DNA of 64,000 nt from Splendidivirga corallicola (GCA_030442035.1 JAUJEA010000001.1:310001-374000); one strand, 5' to 3'; positions 28,201-36,386 are shown, numbered from the stretch's first letter. Notes: generated by a model not told the origin, from the letters alone. Made by a program: numbers and translations.

Positions 28201-29048
28201 GGATGGGTGTATCTTATTGAAGTAATGCCGTCCAGACTATTGGTCTTAAAAGAATACTTTAAAGCATCACTGGCATCTTCATTAATGCCAATGGTAGCAC
28301 TTTCCCCATGGTCATAGTCACTATCTCCAAAATAAGCATCCTGATAAACAAAGTCTATATTATTATATCCTTCATACATCACAACCTGAAAAGTAATTGT
28401 ATTACTTGATGAAAGGTCATAATGAGGAATTTGATGCCACTGCACAATAAATCTTCTATTGGGTGCTGTTCCTTTGGTTTCCATATAGACAGCCCCACCA
28501 CTGTCAACATTCAAATCATCCCAAAAAGGGGCTATAAGTAATGGAGGAGAGTTTCTTGGAAAATCTCTGTTGTTATAACTAATGTTACCACTTGTCTGAC
28601 TAAAACGTATGGCGCCATTACCACCAATCCTAACATCTCTTGAGACCGTACCATAAAAATCAAATTCAAAAGGTAAAGTGGTATTGAACTCACCTTCATC
28701 TCCCATACTAATATCTGTCCCGGTTCCACTGATATCTTCAAATGCCACAGTCCCACTGGGTTCATCAGAATCTATATAAGTATAACCGTAATTATCAGGG
28801 CCTCCAGTAGTAAAATCAAGGTCATGGATAGGTCTATGTTCCTCGTATGTAAATGGCTGATTGATCTCCAGCGCAGGTAAATTTAAATATCCTTTAGTAG
28901 TACCCAACAGATCGCTGAAATGATCGCTTCTTTCATTTTCAAACAAATCTACCCGGACATTTTGATTACCTGCCTGTGTACCTGATACAATACATAAAAG
29001 TATTATGAGTGTGCGCAACTTTGACCGCACAGTAATTTGTAACCTCAT
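25218..29048 (-). CDS. T9SS-secreted multidomain protein with LamG-like lectin domain
   Basis: The 1276-residue protein has a signal peptide (about 1-26, ending TQA). Domains: nidogen-like beta-sandwich (about 80-285) strongly similar to that of the 2890-residue neighbour; a repeat unit beginning MSYTSS (about 289-437); a Cys-rich pre-peptidase-C-like module (about 439-570); a second MSYTSS repeat (about 573-712); a LamG/concanavalin-type domain (about 727-905, SFDGGDYV and TIEAWIKT motifs); then a fibronectin-like region with DWKTASEINNDFFEIQRS and a type A T9SS sorting domain with YPNPT. The two MSYTSS units are clear internal duplicates. It is likely surface-attached and carbohydrate-binding; no catalytic domain is recognised. 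Confidence 0.85.
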   Translation of the reverse strand: MRLQITVRSKLRTLIILLCIVSGTQAGNQNVRVDLFENERSDHFSDLLGTTKGYLNLPALEINQPFTYEEHRPIHDLDFTTGGPDNYGYTYIDSDEPSGTVAFEDISGTGTDISMGDEGEFNTTLPFEFDFYGTVSRDVRIGGNGAIRFSQTSGNISYNNRDFPRNSPPLLIAPFWDDLNVDSGGAVYMETKGTAPNRRFIVQWHQIPHYDLSSSNTITFQVVMYEGYNNIDFVYQDAYFGDSDYDHGESATIGINEDASDALKYSFKTNSLDGITSIRYTHPSNSTSMSYTSSDLFQTITSNVAPGDNGQKVIELRVVVNGNRTPFDITSFSLNTNGTSDPNNDIYNAVIYYSGNGPNFSKDVIFGSESAPNGPFAITGSQSLVTGNNYFWLTYNIKEDATGGNVVDAECNQVVVGGINRVPSTTAPTGSRTISSTIPDASSCANAKSVSGCGNISVTGNTSGGDTSNYGNCGTSSNTHEKHWYVLEGNGTEITAETIDISDPDLDDTKIWVFSGSCGSTTCIDGDDDSGPGYYSKVTFTAEEGETYYILVGGYDSGDVGNYQLDITTNVNCMSYTSSTVSQNTNNLSKGVEDQQVIGIEIVTSNSLDPLDVTSFTFNTTGTTNTADITNAKVYYTGTNNTFATGELFGDVVASPNGSFVINDTQQLSEGTNYFWLTYDINASATKGNAIDAECTQITVDGTNRTPTVTAPGGDRKISGITPLRANALSFDGGDYVTFTGYKGITGSNDRTIEAWIKTSTSGPIISWGNNTSGSDWTMSISSSGYLRTDVGGGHIEGDTDLRDDSWHHIAVSFTGSNITDGVLYVDGTPETLSSSSGQTVNTASSADVVIGQDHSSNYFTGEIDEVRIWSVSRSQNEIRENLHLTLLGSESNLSNYWQFNEASGTTISDAQVGGNNGILGDGVTSSTYPARLTSTVAIGGGISYLQNVNATGIVNFGSTGATLNFTSWSGGAEDVVISKITGESAPGNDPKNDVPILADVHAKYWIVRKFGSGSFSANVTLALGSGTVSVDDATTPSNLRLLKRSSNSYGTWVSSEEGDAAMVASGEATFDGVTGFSQLMLGTIGNSPLPVTWLSFEAVLDNGKVHLDWKTASEINNDFFEIQRSEDGRNFEVIGSVNGNGTVNEISTYSFTDKTPLFGGSLYRLRQIDFDGQFDFSNVVAIDNPFTGRQLEVTVYPNPTDQHNINIRVATENRQNEVLVELFDISGVGYLNETFDPGELTSDRLLNPAKKIKSGIYILVVKQNGQTYKEKIIIV

Positions 29049-29244
29049 AAGCTAATGTTTAAATTATCTTATAGAGGAAGGCTTCAACAGGATTTGGCAG
29101 GTTCTTATTGAAGTATTACAAAACTATTATTTAAATCATAAGTCATCCTGCTCATAGCGCGATCTACATAACCCACGTATGGAATCATCTATATTTGAAG
29201 AAAAAAATGACCACCATGAATTATGAAATTGCATCTATTACCGA

Positions 29245-30057
29245 TTATTTTTTAGGCAAAGCCCTTTTATTAAGTTTATAATAAAAGTAAACCGTAATAA
29301 TTAGGAGGATCAAAGAAATAAATTGAGAATGGGATAAGAAATCATCAAACAGGAAACCTCTGGCATAGTCACCTCTAAATTCTTCCACAATAGATCTTCC
29401 AATGGCATACAATCCAACATAACCAAGAAATATTTGTCCCTCGAACCTTTGATATTTCTTAAGTACTGTTAGAATAATCAGTATTAAGAATATCATAGCA
29501 GCGCTATATAGTTGGGTGGGGTGCAGACCAACATTTAACGGCCTGGCCTGGCAGGCCGGATCTGTAAAAATTACTGAAAGAAAACCTTCATGCGGAAGAC
29601 CGTGGCAACACCCGGCATTAAAACAACCCAGTCTGCCAAATATATGTACAATACCAGTTGTAAAAGCGATGATATCGAGCATTTTTAGCGCTGGTATTTT
29701 ATTGATTTTAAAGAATATCAGGATGGACCCAATCGCAAATATCAAAGAACCGTAAAATACAAATCCATTTCCGGGGTCATTCCACATATTGGAGAGTGTG
29801 CCGAAGTAATAGGACGGTTTTTCAAAATAAAAAAACAATTTACCACCAACTACGGAGGCCAGCAGTATTACCAGAGCCAAATTATTAGTGGTGTGATAAG
29901 GAATATCCAACTCTTTTTTTGCTCTAATTGCGGTATAGATTGATGCTAAGATCCCTCCAAGTGCAATTAATGTTCCATAGGTATAGATGGTAATTTCACT
30001 GGGCAGAAAAAATCTAAGACCGTCCGGAACATCTATGGTGAAGAGTACGGGATGCAT
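29245..30057 (-). CDS. prolipoprotein diacylglyceryl transferase (Lgt)-family membrane protein
   Basis: The 270-residue protein has about seven transmembrane helices and the Lgt family layout. The core signature reads GRLGCFNAGCCHG (141-153): R142, matching the essential Arg143 of E. coli Lgt, is kept, but the Asn146 equivalent is Cys145, and the His103 equivalent appears to be Tyr102. The C-terminal R-x3-E pair (GRSIVEEFR) is kept. It may therefore be an Lgt paralogue rather than the main enzyme that lipidates prolipoproteins. Its stop lies 196 bp from the 1276-residue gene, and its start lies 6 bp after the purine phosphorylase stop, so those two form an operon. Confidence 0.75.
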   Translation of the reverse strand: MHPVLFTIDVPDGLRFFLPSEITIYTYGTLIALGGILASIYTAIRAKKELDIPYHTTNNLALVILLASVVGGKLFFYFEKPSYYFGTLSNMWNDPGNGFVFYGSLIFAIGSILIFFKINKIPALKMLDIIAFTTGIVHIFGRLGCFNAGCCHGLPHEGFLSVIFTDPACQARPLNVGLHPTQLYSAAMIFLILIILTVLKKYQRFEGQIFLGYVGLYAIGRSIVEEFRGDYARGFLFDDFLSHSQFISLILLIITVYFYYKLNKRALPKK

Positions 30058-30063
30058 TTTGTT

Positions 30064-30876
30064 TTACTGCTTTCTGATCAGTTCTCGCATTATTTGTGTC
30101 ATGCCCGGTTCAGCTTTCATAGCTGCGGCGATCACTTCTTCTACTGAGATTTTCTTGATATTTCCCGGTGTACAAAGATCGGTAATAACAGATATGGCAA
30201 AACAAGGCAAGTCCATATGCCTCGCTACAATGTTTTCAGGAACCGTTGACATACCGACGGCATCAGCGCCAATGATTCTAAGGTATTTGTATTCGGCCCT
30301 GGTTTCAAGGTTAGGTCCGGGAACACTCACATATACTCCCTTATGTGTTGGGATATTGTATGATTTTGCAATGTCCAAGGCCTGATCAACAATGGATAGA
30401 TCATAAGGCTCACTCATATCGGGGAATCTACCTCCGAATTCATCCAGGTTTTTACCTCTCAGGGGGTTCTCCGGTAACAGATTTATATGATCTTCTATAA
30501 TCATCAAATCACTGATTTGATATTCGGGATTTAAACCACCAGCAGCATTGGATATGAACAGCTTCCGGATACCTAATAGTTTTAAAACTCTCACAGGAAA
30601 GGTCACCTCTTCCATAGAATAGCCTTCATAATAATGAAATCTACCTTGCATGACCACCACATTTTTTCCACTCAATTTTCCAAAAATCAGTTTACCTGAA
30701 TGACTTTCAACGGTAGACACAGGGAAATGTGGTATTTCATCGTAATCAATGGTATGTTCAGCTTCTACATCATTTACCAAAGATCCAAGACCGGTACCTA
30801 AAATAATCCCGAACTGGGGCTCTCCGCTAAATCTTTGTTGAATAAAATTTACAGCTTCCTTTATTTTTTGAATCAT
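30064..30876 (-). CDS. purine-nucleoside phosphorylase (trimeric class)
   Basis: The 270-residue protein shows the class I PNP pattern: the phosphate-binding GTGLGSL near the N terminus, the RFHYYEGYS segment, SNAAGGLNPEYQ, and GMSTVPENIVARH in the base-binding half. It cleaves purine nucleosides with phosphate to a free base and pentose-1-phosphate in the salvage pathway, in the cytoplasm. The base-contacting position equal to human PNP Asn243 is Asp233 (SVITDLC), a change known in engineered human PNP to admit 6-aminopurines. A possible -7 box (TATTTTTG on the minus strand, 30945-30938) lies upstream. It leads a two-gene unit with the Lgt-like gene. Confidence 0.9.
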   Translation of the reverse strand: MIQKIKEAVNFIQQRFSGEPQFGIILGTGLGSLVNDVEAEHTIDYDEIPHFPVSTVESHSGKLIFGKLSGKNVVVMQGRFHYYEGYSMEEVTFPVRVLKLLGIRKLFISNAAGGLNPEYQISDLMIIEDHINLLPENPLRGKNLDEFGGRFPDMSEPYDLSIVDQALDIAKSYNIPTHKGVYVSVPGPNLETRAEYKYLRIIGADAVGMSTVPENIVARHMDLPCFAISVITDLCTPGNIKKISVEEVIAAAMKAEPGMTQIMRELIRKQ

Positions 30877-31094
30877 GTTTCAGGTTTTGTTATAGTTTAC
30901 ACTGGCAGGAGAAATTGTCTATACCTTCCAGGCTGCTCAAAAATATATTATTTGTTTAACTATTTAATTGATAAATTAGTTTTTGTAAACATTCGATTGA
31001 AGTGCTAACATGTTTATCATGTCTGGGTTTATGCATTAATTCCTTAGCGATTCAATTGATTGACCTTCTGGAAACTATTCTGTATTTGCCATCA

Positions 31095-31841
31095 ATGTAC
31101 TTCTACAAAATCTCTATCGTCATTTTATACTTCATTTTAACAATGACAAAAGAAAATGATTTTCGAAAGGAACAGCTCAAATATCCAAGGGTGAGAGCAG
31201 CTTATCAACATAATAAAGAAGGTCTTAAGGAATTGTTAGCGAAAAGAAATATCTCAAATTTTAGAATTGATCTTTTCATACGGGCCTTCAAGAAAGAGGA
31301 ATTATTGGAGGTTTGGGTAAAACAAAAAGGCGATGATAAATATCTTCATTTGATGGATTTTCCATTCTGCGAATCATCCGGAGCGTTGGGCCCAAAGAGA
31401 AAAGAAGGTGATTTTCAAATTCCCGAAGGGTTTTATCATATTGACCGCTTTAACCCATCAAGTAATTTTCATCTTTCACTCGGCCTTAATTACCCAAATA
31501 AGTCTGACCGCATAAAAGGTGATAAAGCAAACCCGGGAAGTAATATATTTATTCACGGGGGATGTGCTACCATTGGATGCATTCCCATAACTGATGAAAA
31601 AATAAAATCATTATACATATTAGCCGTTGAAGCCAAAACCAATGGCCAGACCAACATACCCGTTCACATATTTCCATCACATTTGGATAAGATATCTTAT
31701 GATAAGCTGAAAGCAAATAATGGTCGGCATGATCCTTTTTGGAAAAACCTGAAAGCAGGCTATGATTACTTTGCAAGGGAACACATTGTTCCGCAGATAG
31801 GTGTTAACCATGCAGGTGATTATATTATTTCGAATGATTAG
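31095..31841 (+). CDS. L,D-transpeptidase (YkuD/YafK-like) family protein
   Basis: The chosen ATG at 31095 gives a 248-residue protein whose first 18 residues (MYFYKISIVILYFILTM) form a signal peptide or anchor; the frame is open further upstream from a GTG at 31002. The catalytic signature HGGCATIGC is present with H154 and nucleophile C162. Domain size and the LMDFPFCESSGALGPKRKEGD context resemble YafK/ErfK-like enzymes. L,D-transpeptidases cross-link peptidoglycan or attach proteins to it in the periplasm, or cleave such links. It is monocistronic, divergent from purine nucleoside phosphorylase and followed by the SRP RNA gene. Confidence 0.82.
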   Translation: MYFYKISIVILYFILTMTKENDFRKEQLKYPRVRAAYQHNKEGLKELLAKRNISNFRIDLFIRAFKKEELLEVWVKQKGDDKYLHLMDFPFCESSGALGPKRKEGDFQIPEGFYHIDRFNPSSNFHLSLGLNYPNKSDRIKGDKANPGSNIFIHGGCATIGCIPITDEKIKSLYILAVEAKTNGQTNIPVHIFPSHLDKISYDKLKANNGRHDPFWKNLKAGYDYFAREHIVPQIGVNHAGDYIISND

Positions 31842-31987
31842 GTCCTGAAACTCAGACATCAGTATTGCCAATATTATGCCGATACCAATAGCCATCAATG
31901 AAACTCTTTTCATGCCTGAAAGCCATTAAAACCGAATTTATTGTAAACAAATCCTTTAAAACCTTATAAACAAAGTTCAAAAGTATT

Positions 31988-31995
31988 TACATTTG
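31988..31995 (+). promoter_or_regulatory. -7 promoter box for the SRP RNA gene
   Basis: TACATTTG matches the Bacteroidota -7 consensus TAnnTTTG and ends 4 bp before the first base of the SRP RNA stem (32000), the distance expected for a transcription start there. No clear TTTG -33 box is seen at the usual spacing. Confidence 0.65.
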
Positions 31996-31999
31996 CAGC

Positions 32000-32090
32000 G
32001 GCAAATCGATACGACCAGCTCCTATCGAACTCCCCCAGGTCCGGAAGGAAGCAAGGGTAGATGGTTGAGCGGTGCGATATCTGATTTGCC
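32000..32090 (+). ncRNA. ffs: signal recognition particle RNA, small bacterial (4.5S) type
   Basis: The 91-nt region contains the invariant SRP domain IV sequence (CAGGTCCGGAAGGAAGCA, 32035-32052) with its GGAA tetraloop. Its ends pair perfectly over 8 bp: GGCAAATC (32000-32007) with GATTTGCC (32083-32090). This is the RNA of the signal recognition particle, which binds Ffh and targets ribosomes making membrane and secreted proteins. It lies between the L,D-transpeptidase and transaldolase genes and has its own -7 box just upstream. Confidence 0.95.
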
Positions 32091-32182
32091 ACTTTTATTT
32101 CTACACTATTTTAATTCCAACCTTCTGTCTATTTTTCATATTTATCTTTAGCTTTGTAGTCTAAATTCTTAACCAATATTCG

Positions 32183-32854
32183 ATGAAGTTTTTTATTGAT
32201 ACAGCAAATCTGGACGAAATTAAAGAAGCACATGACCTGGGTGTTTTAGATGGTGTTACCACCAATCCTTCTCTGATGGCCAAAGAAGGCATTACCGGTG
32301 ATGAAAATATTATCGGACATTATAAAGCAATTTGCGATATTGTTGATGATAATGTAAGTGCGGAAGTGATCGCCACAGATTACGAAGGAATTATTAGGGA
32401 AGGTGAAGCTTTAGCCAAGCTCGATGATAAAATCGTAGTAAAAGTTCCTATGATCAAAGATGGAGTAAAAGCCATCAAATATTTTTCAAATAATGGCATC
32501 AGAACCAATTGCACTTTAGTTTTCTCTGCGGGGCAGGCTATTTTAGCTGCCAAAGCGGGAGCCAGTTATGTATCTCCTTTTATCGGACGATTAGATGATA
32601 TTTCGACAAATGGATTGGAGCTGATTGAACAAATAGTTAGCATCTATCAAAATTATGGTTTCGCTACCGAGGTATTGGCTGCTTCGATCAGGCATACCAT
32701 GCATCTTATCAATTGTGCTGAAATAGGTGCTGATGTTGTCACTTGTCCTCTGAAGGTTATTACCGGACTTCTTAAACACCCACTAACGGATAAAGGCTTG
32801 GAGCAATTCCTGAATGATCACAAAAAGGCTCAACAAAAGCCTGCGATCGCGTGA
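32183..32854 (+). CDS. fsa: fructose-6-phosphate aldolase / small transaldolase
   Basis: The 223-residue protein is of the short transaldolase class (about 215-225 residues). It has the GVTTNPSLMAKEG segment (24-36), the Schiff-base Lys87 in KIVVKVPM, and the NCTLVFSAGQAILAAKAGASYVSPFIGR core. The class either transfers dihydroxyacetone units in the pentose phosphate pathway or cleaves fructose-6-phosphate; Bacteroidota annotate it both ways, and sequence alone does not separate them. Cytoplasmic. It starts an apparent run with a small conserved protein and ftsE; its TGA overlaps a possible GTG start of the next frame. Confidence 0.9.
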   Translation: MKFFIDTANLDEIKEAHDLGVLDGVTTNPSLMAKEGITGDENIIGHYKAICDIVDDNVSAEVIATDYEGIIREGEALAKLDDKIVVKVPMIKDGVKAIKYFSNNGIRTNCTLVFSAGQAILAAKAGASYVSPFIGRLDDISTNGLELIEQIVSIYQNYGFATEVLAASIRHTMHLINCAEIGADVVTCPLKVITGLLKHPLTDKGLEQFLNDHKKAQQKPAIA

Positions 32855-32886
32855 TTTCAGGCAGTAAAGTAAAGTCGAAGAGTGAT

Positions 32887-33090
32887 ATGTATATCATCAA
32901 GGTAAAGGGAAAAGCCAAAATACCTGATTATATACAACTCAGAGATGATAACTTCGTTTTAATTGCGTATTTCCGTGCCGATCGGCCCCTAAAGAAGTTG
33001 GAAAAATATGGCCTGGAGGGAAAGGAAGTGGAACTTGAAAAAATCATTGAACAGCTCCCATTCGGTAAACTACAAAAATTAGAACTTTGA
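32887..33090 (+). CDS. small conserved hypothetical protein upstream of ftsE
   Basis: A 67-residue protein if it starts at ATG 32887 (MYIIKVKGKAKIPDYIQ); the frame is open back to a GTG at 32851 that overlaps the aldolase stop, which would add 12 polar residues. I prefer the ATG because the residues after it form a compact beta-rich fold-like sequence, while the added stretch is KS-rich. It ends 1 bp before the ftsE start, so the two are almost certainly co-translated. No named family is recognised. The location suggests a link to FtsE or the cell envelope, but this is inference from position only. Confidence 0.6.
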   Translation: MYIIKVKGKAKIPDYIQLRDDNFVLIAYFRADRPLKKLEKYGLEGKEVELEKIIEQLPFGKLQKLEL

Positions 33091-33091
33091 T

Positions 33092-33802
33092 ATGACATTT
33101 TCTTCTGCTCCGGTTGTAAGTGTAAAACAAACTACCATCTATCAAGAAGGAAATGCTGTACTCAACGATATCAATTTTGATATTGAAAAGGGTGAATTTG
33201 TATATCTGGTAGGTCGCACTGGCAGTGGCAAGTCTTCCCTGCTCAAAACGTTATATGCAGATCTTCCCCTATTGCAGGGAGCTATTAGGGTTGGTGATAT
33301 CAACCTAAAAAATATCAAAGATAGCCGAGTTCCACATCTTCGGCGCAGACTTGGGATCATCTTTCAGGATTTTCAACTTTTTACGGACAGAACAGTGGCT
33401 GAAAATTTGTTTTTTGTCATGAGAGCCACAGGCTGGAAGGAAAGATCCAAAATGAAATCAAGATTATCAGAAGTGCTGATAAGAGTTGGATTGGGATCTG
33501 TTTCAACCAAAATGCCTCACCAATTATCAGGTGGGGAGCAGCAAAGGGTGGTCATTGCGAGGGCTCTCATTAACGAGCCGGTTCTTTTGATTGCCGATGA
33601 ACCTACCGGAAATCTTGATCCCGAGGTAGCAGATGGCATTCACAAACTGTTCCAGGAAATAAACAATAGTGGCACAGCTATACTTATGGCAACCCATAAT
33701 CATCAATTGATTAAAGACTATCCAGGCAGGGTTTTGAAATGTACCAGCGGAAAACTACAGGACTCTAAACTGGAAAGCTTTGATTTAACTGAAAGTGTTT
33801 AA
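33092..33802 (+). CDS. ftsE: cell division ATP-binding protein FtsE
   Basis: The 236-residue ABC ATPase shows Walker A GRTGSGKSS, the Q-loop in IFQDFQLF, the LSGGEQQRV signature and Walker B LLIADEPTGNLD. The close fit to FtsE includes the short spacing and the PLLQGAIRVGD segment after Walker A. FtsE works with the membrane protein FtsX at the division site to regulate peptidoglycan hydrolases. No ftsX lies beside it; the partial FtsX-family gene at the window start is about 33 kb away and on present evidence unrelated. A LolD-like role is the main alternative. Confidence 0.82.
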   Translation: MTFSSAPVVSVKQTTIYQEGNAVLNDINFDIEKGEFVYLVGRTGSGKSSLLKTLYADLPLLQGAIRVGDINLKNIKDSRVPHLRRRLGIIFQDFQLFTDRTVAENLFFVMRATGWKERSKMKSRLSEVLIRVGLGSVSTKMPHQLSGGEQQRVVIARALINEPVLLIADEPTGNLDPEVADGIHKLFQEINNSGTAILMATHNHQLIKDYPGRVLKCTSGKLQDSKLESFDLTESV

Positions 33803-33959
33803 ATCAGGGGCAAGCTATTAGGTGCTGGTGCCTTTCCTTTTTTGTCATATTATAAAGATAACCTTAAGAGTATGTTGAGTTTTAAATTATGAATTACGAA
33901 TTACAACACTTCAACACAATTTCTACAACATTCACACTTGATCTCAGATACAGCACTTT

Positions 33960-34931
33960 TTATAACAGCTGTTTATTTAATATTGCTATTTCCTGATCCA
34001 CGGTTATTTTACCTTGCAATTTTTCAAGCTTTTGAATGGTTTCCTTTAGGAATTTTTGGTGTTTGTCTGATTCAGGATGAAAAGGCCGGTGGCTTAGTGC
34101 TTTTTTGATTTTCCTCCATTCTTTTAAAAATAGTTGTGTGTCAGTATCAAAATAGCTTTTTCCAAATGCCTCCCAAATATAATCTTCCGCTGTTTCTGTT
34201 GGATGAATCATATCAGACTTGTAAAACCGGTAATCCCTCAAGTCATCGATCATCATCTCGTATGCAGGAAAATAATCGATTTTATCGTTACCTTTTCTGA
34301 TTTTCTCCGCAGCGGTTCTAAGAATTGCTTTGCTCAATGCGTTAACTTCCAGCGTATCTTTAATGTGTCGAACCGGGCTCACAGTGAGAATGATTCTGCA
34401 ATGATCATTAACCTTCTGAAACTGAGAAAAAAAGTGATTGAAAGAATCCAGGATCTCATCGGGCTCCAGCATACATTTACTGAATGATGTTGCGGGAACT
34501 TTATGACAATTAGCTACAATGTGGCCATTATCAACCCGTTTATAAACCACTGCCGTACCTAATGTAATAATCAACCATCTCGAACTTTTGAGAAGCTCAT
34601 TTGTATTTTTTTGCGCATTTTCAATCATGGATTTTAGCGCATTTTCATCCAGGTTGGACAAATCCGAGTGAAAATTATAATTAAAATAAACACCCTCACT
34701 CTTAACATATGAATCTGCCTCCGGTTCAACACACTGAAGCGTATCAGATAATAAATTAAATATGGAGACAGGATTGAATATAACACCATATGGATTGACA
34801 CATGCCTTAAATTTATTGGATATTAATCTTCCCCCAATACTTTCGGCAAAACATGACCCAATAGACAAGAGCTTATCCTGAAGGTCAATTTTAGAAGGTG
34901 ATATGGCAATATTAACTTCAGTGCGAAACAT
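33960..34931 (-). CDS. GSCFA domain protein
   Basis: The 323-residue protein carries the GSCFA motif that names its family at residues 25-29 (LLSIGSCFAESIGGRL), and the family's typical ITLGTAVVY and LTVSPVRHIKDT segments. The fold is SGNH-hydrolase-like, and the family is common in Bacteroidota; some members act as acyl or acetyl esterases, but no function is established for this one. No signal peptide is visible, so it is probably cytoplasmic. It stands alone, convergent with ftsE across a 157-bp gap. Confidence 0.85.
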   Translation of the reverse strand: MFRTEVNIAISPSKIDLQDKLLSIGSCFAESIGGRLISNKFKACVNPYGVIFNPVSIFNLLSDTLQCVEPEADSYVKSEGVYFNYNFHSDLSNLDENALKSMIENAQKNTNELLKSSRWLIITLGTAVVYKRVDNGHIVANCHKVPATSFSKCMLEPDEILDSFNHFFSQFQKVNDHCRIILTVSPVRHIKDTLEVNALSKAILRTAAEKIRKGNDKIDYFPAYEMMIDDLRDYRFYKSDMIHPTETAEDYIWEAFGKSYFDTDTQLFLKEWRKIKKALSHRPFHPESDKHQKFLKETIQKLEKLQGKITVDQEIAILNKQLL

Positions 34932-35253
34932 TATTCTTGAATAAATTTACCAAAAGGGATTTAATCAATGAGTAATTAATAATGATTAATTAGTATTTAG
35001 GGTCAATGCCATTGAGTCAAGCCTTTAGGTATTGGGTTTCAGGTATCAGACAATCTTCTTGCAGACTAAAAACATCGTAAAGGCTAAAATCTGAGACCTG
35101 ACACCTGAATGCTTTACAATATTTTCTAAATTAAAAAGCTTTGATTTAACATCTTCAAAATCTCCAATAAAATTGAAACATTCGAGATACATAACTCATT
35201 AAACAAAAAAAGCACCATGAAGGTGCTTTTTTGACAAATTTCAAATGTCTTGT
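34932..35253. repeat. intergenic region with imperfect inverted repeats
   Basis: This 322-bp gap has no gene. Arms TCAGGTATCAGA (35039-35050) and TCTGAGACCTGA (35090-35101) pair at 11 of 12 positions, and the surrounding AGGTATTGGG and GACACCTG pieces repeat the same core. Similar short AGGT-TCAG iterations are often scattered in intergenic DNA of Cytophagales genomes, so it may be a dispersed repeat remnant. The rplI terminator lies at 35206-35232. Confidence 0.4.
35206..35232 (-). terminator. terminator of the rpsF-rpsR-rplI operon
   Basis: Stem AAAAAAGCACC / GGTGCTTTTTT with a 5-nt loop lies 22 bp past the rplI stop, with a T tract on the minus strand. It is symmetric enough to work in both directions. 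Confidence 0.85.
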
Positions 35254-35697
35254 TTAAGCCGATACAACGTTGAACTTGATTTCGTGTTGTACCTCTTTGT
35301 GTAAGTCTATCGTCGCTGCAAATTCACCAATGGTTTTTACCTCAGAGTTGAATGATATCTTTTTCCTATCCACTTCAAAACCTTTCTCCTTCAATGCATC
35401 GGATATTTGCAATGTAGTGACTGCTCCGAATATCTTTCCACTCTCTCCTACCTTAGCAGGAATATCAAGTACTACACCTCCAATTGAATCTGCTAAATCT
35501 TGAGCGTCTTGTCTTATTTTCTCAGCTTTATGGGCTGCTTGTTTAATATTTTCTTCTATCATCTTCTTATTTGAATTATTAGCGATGATAGCATATCCTT
35601 GGGGGATCAGGTAGTTTCTTGCGTATCCGGCTTTCACCTTTACACAATCATTTTTGTAACCGAGCCCGTTTATATCTTCTTTTAAAATAACTTCCAT
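35254..35697 (-). CDS. rplI: ribosomal protein L9
   Basis: The 147-residue protein matches bacterial L9: it opens MEVILKEDINGLGYKNDCVKVK, with the N-terminal rRNA-binding domain signature GYARNYLIPQGYA, a long connecting helix (about 40-75, KKMIEENIKQAAHKAEKIRQ) and the C-terminal domain with GAVTTLQI and EVQHEIKFNVV. L9 binds 23S rRNA and affects frame maintenance. It is the last gene of the S6-S18-L9 operon, 69 bp after rpsR, and is followed by a strong terminator. Confidence 0.97.
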   Translation of the reverse strand: MEVILKEDINGLGYKNDCVKVKAGYARNYLIPQGYAIIANNSNKKMIEENIKQAAHKAEKIRQDAQDLADSIGGVVLDIPAKVGESGKIFGAVTTLQISDALKEKGFEVDRKKISFNSEVKTIGEFAATIDLHKEVQHEIKFNVVSA

Positions 35698-35766
35698 TTT
35701 ATTAGTATTTAAGCATTAATAACCTTAGTTGATAATTCTAAACTCTAGTAAAATCAACAACTATTT

Positions 35767-36018
35767 TTATTTCAAAGAATCGGTTACATAAGGAAGTAAA
35801 GCCAAGTGTCGAGCTCGCTTCACTGCTTGAGATACTTTCCTTTGATATTTAGCGCTTGTACCGGTAATTCTTCTGGGCAAAATTTTACCTTGCTCATTGA
35901 CAAATTTCAATAAGAAATTCGCATCCTTATAATCGATATATTTTATACCGTTCTTCTTAAAACGGCAGTATTTCTTCTTGTTATCGTTTCTGTTAACAGG
36001 TTCGTTTACTAATGTCAT
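35767..36018 (-). CDS. rpsR: ribosomal protein S18
   Basis: The 83-residue protein is S18, recognisable by [21 protein letters not shown] and the [29 protein letters not shown] core that binds 16S rRNA with S6. The start ATG overlaps the rpsF stop by 4 bp (36015-36018), the usual coupling in this operon. It lacks the zinc-type Cys residues found in some S18 paralogues apart from the single Cys in YCRF. Confidence 0.97.
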   Translation of the reverse strand: MTLVNEPVNRNDNKKKYCRFKKNGIKYIDYKDANFLLKFVNEQGKILPRRITGTSAKYQRKVSQAVKRARHLALLPYVTDSLK

Positions 36019-36386
36019 TTTGCAGGTTCCTCCTTAACCTCAGGCTTTTTGTTAAATTCTCCTTTTCTTCTTTTCTCATTGTATTCTATCGCATGTTTAT
36101 CAAGAGATATAGTAAGAAATCTCATGATCTTTTCATCTCTTTTAAATTCAGTTTCCAAAGCTGCAATAGCTTCCGGCTTTGCTTTGTACTCAAAGAGATT
36201 GTAAAAACCAGTTGATTTGTGCTGAATAGGGTAAGCCAATTTCTTTAGCCCCCAGTTTTCTTCATTGATAATGTCAGTCCCTAGATCGACAAGAACCTTT
36301 TTAAACTTGGCGACAGCATCCTTCATCTGACTATCAGACAAAACGGGAGTTAAAATGAATACCGTCTCGTAATTTTTCAATTCCAT
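36015..36386 (-). CDS. rpsF: ribosomal protein S6
   Basis: The 123-residue protein is S6 with the family's [13 protein letters not shown] opening, the [27 protein letters not shown] core and a lysine/glutamate-rich tail ([15 protein letters not shown]). It forms a heterodimer with S18 on the small subunit. It is the first gene of the operon and has a good promoter 37 bp upstream of its ATG. Confidence 0.97.
   Translation of the reverse strand: MELKNYETVFILTPVLSDSQMKDAVAKFKKVLVDLGTDIINEENWGLKKLAYPIQHKSTGFYNLFEYKAKPEAIAALETEFKRDEKIMRFLTISLDKHAIEYNEKRRKGEFNKKPEVKEEPAK

Noticed and set aside
33092-33802. Pairing FtsE with the partial FtsX-family permease at the window start
   Set aside because: The genes are 33 kb apart, and the fragment resembles the general MacB/FtsX family rather than cell-division FtsX in particular.
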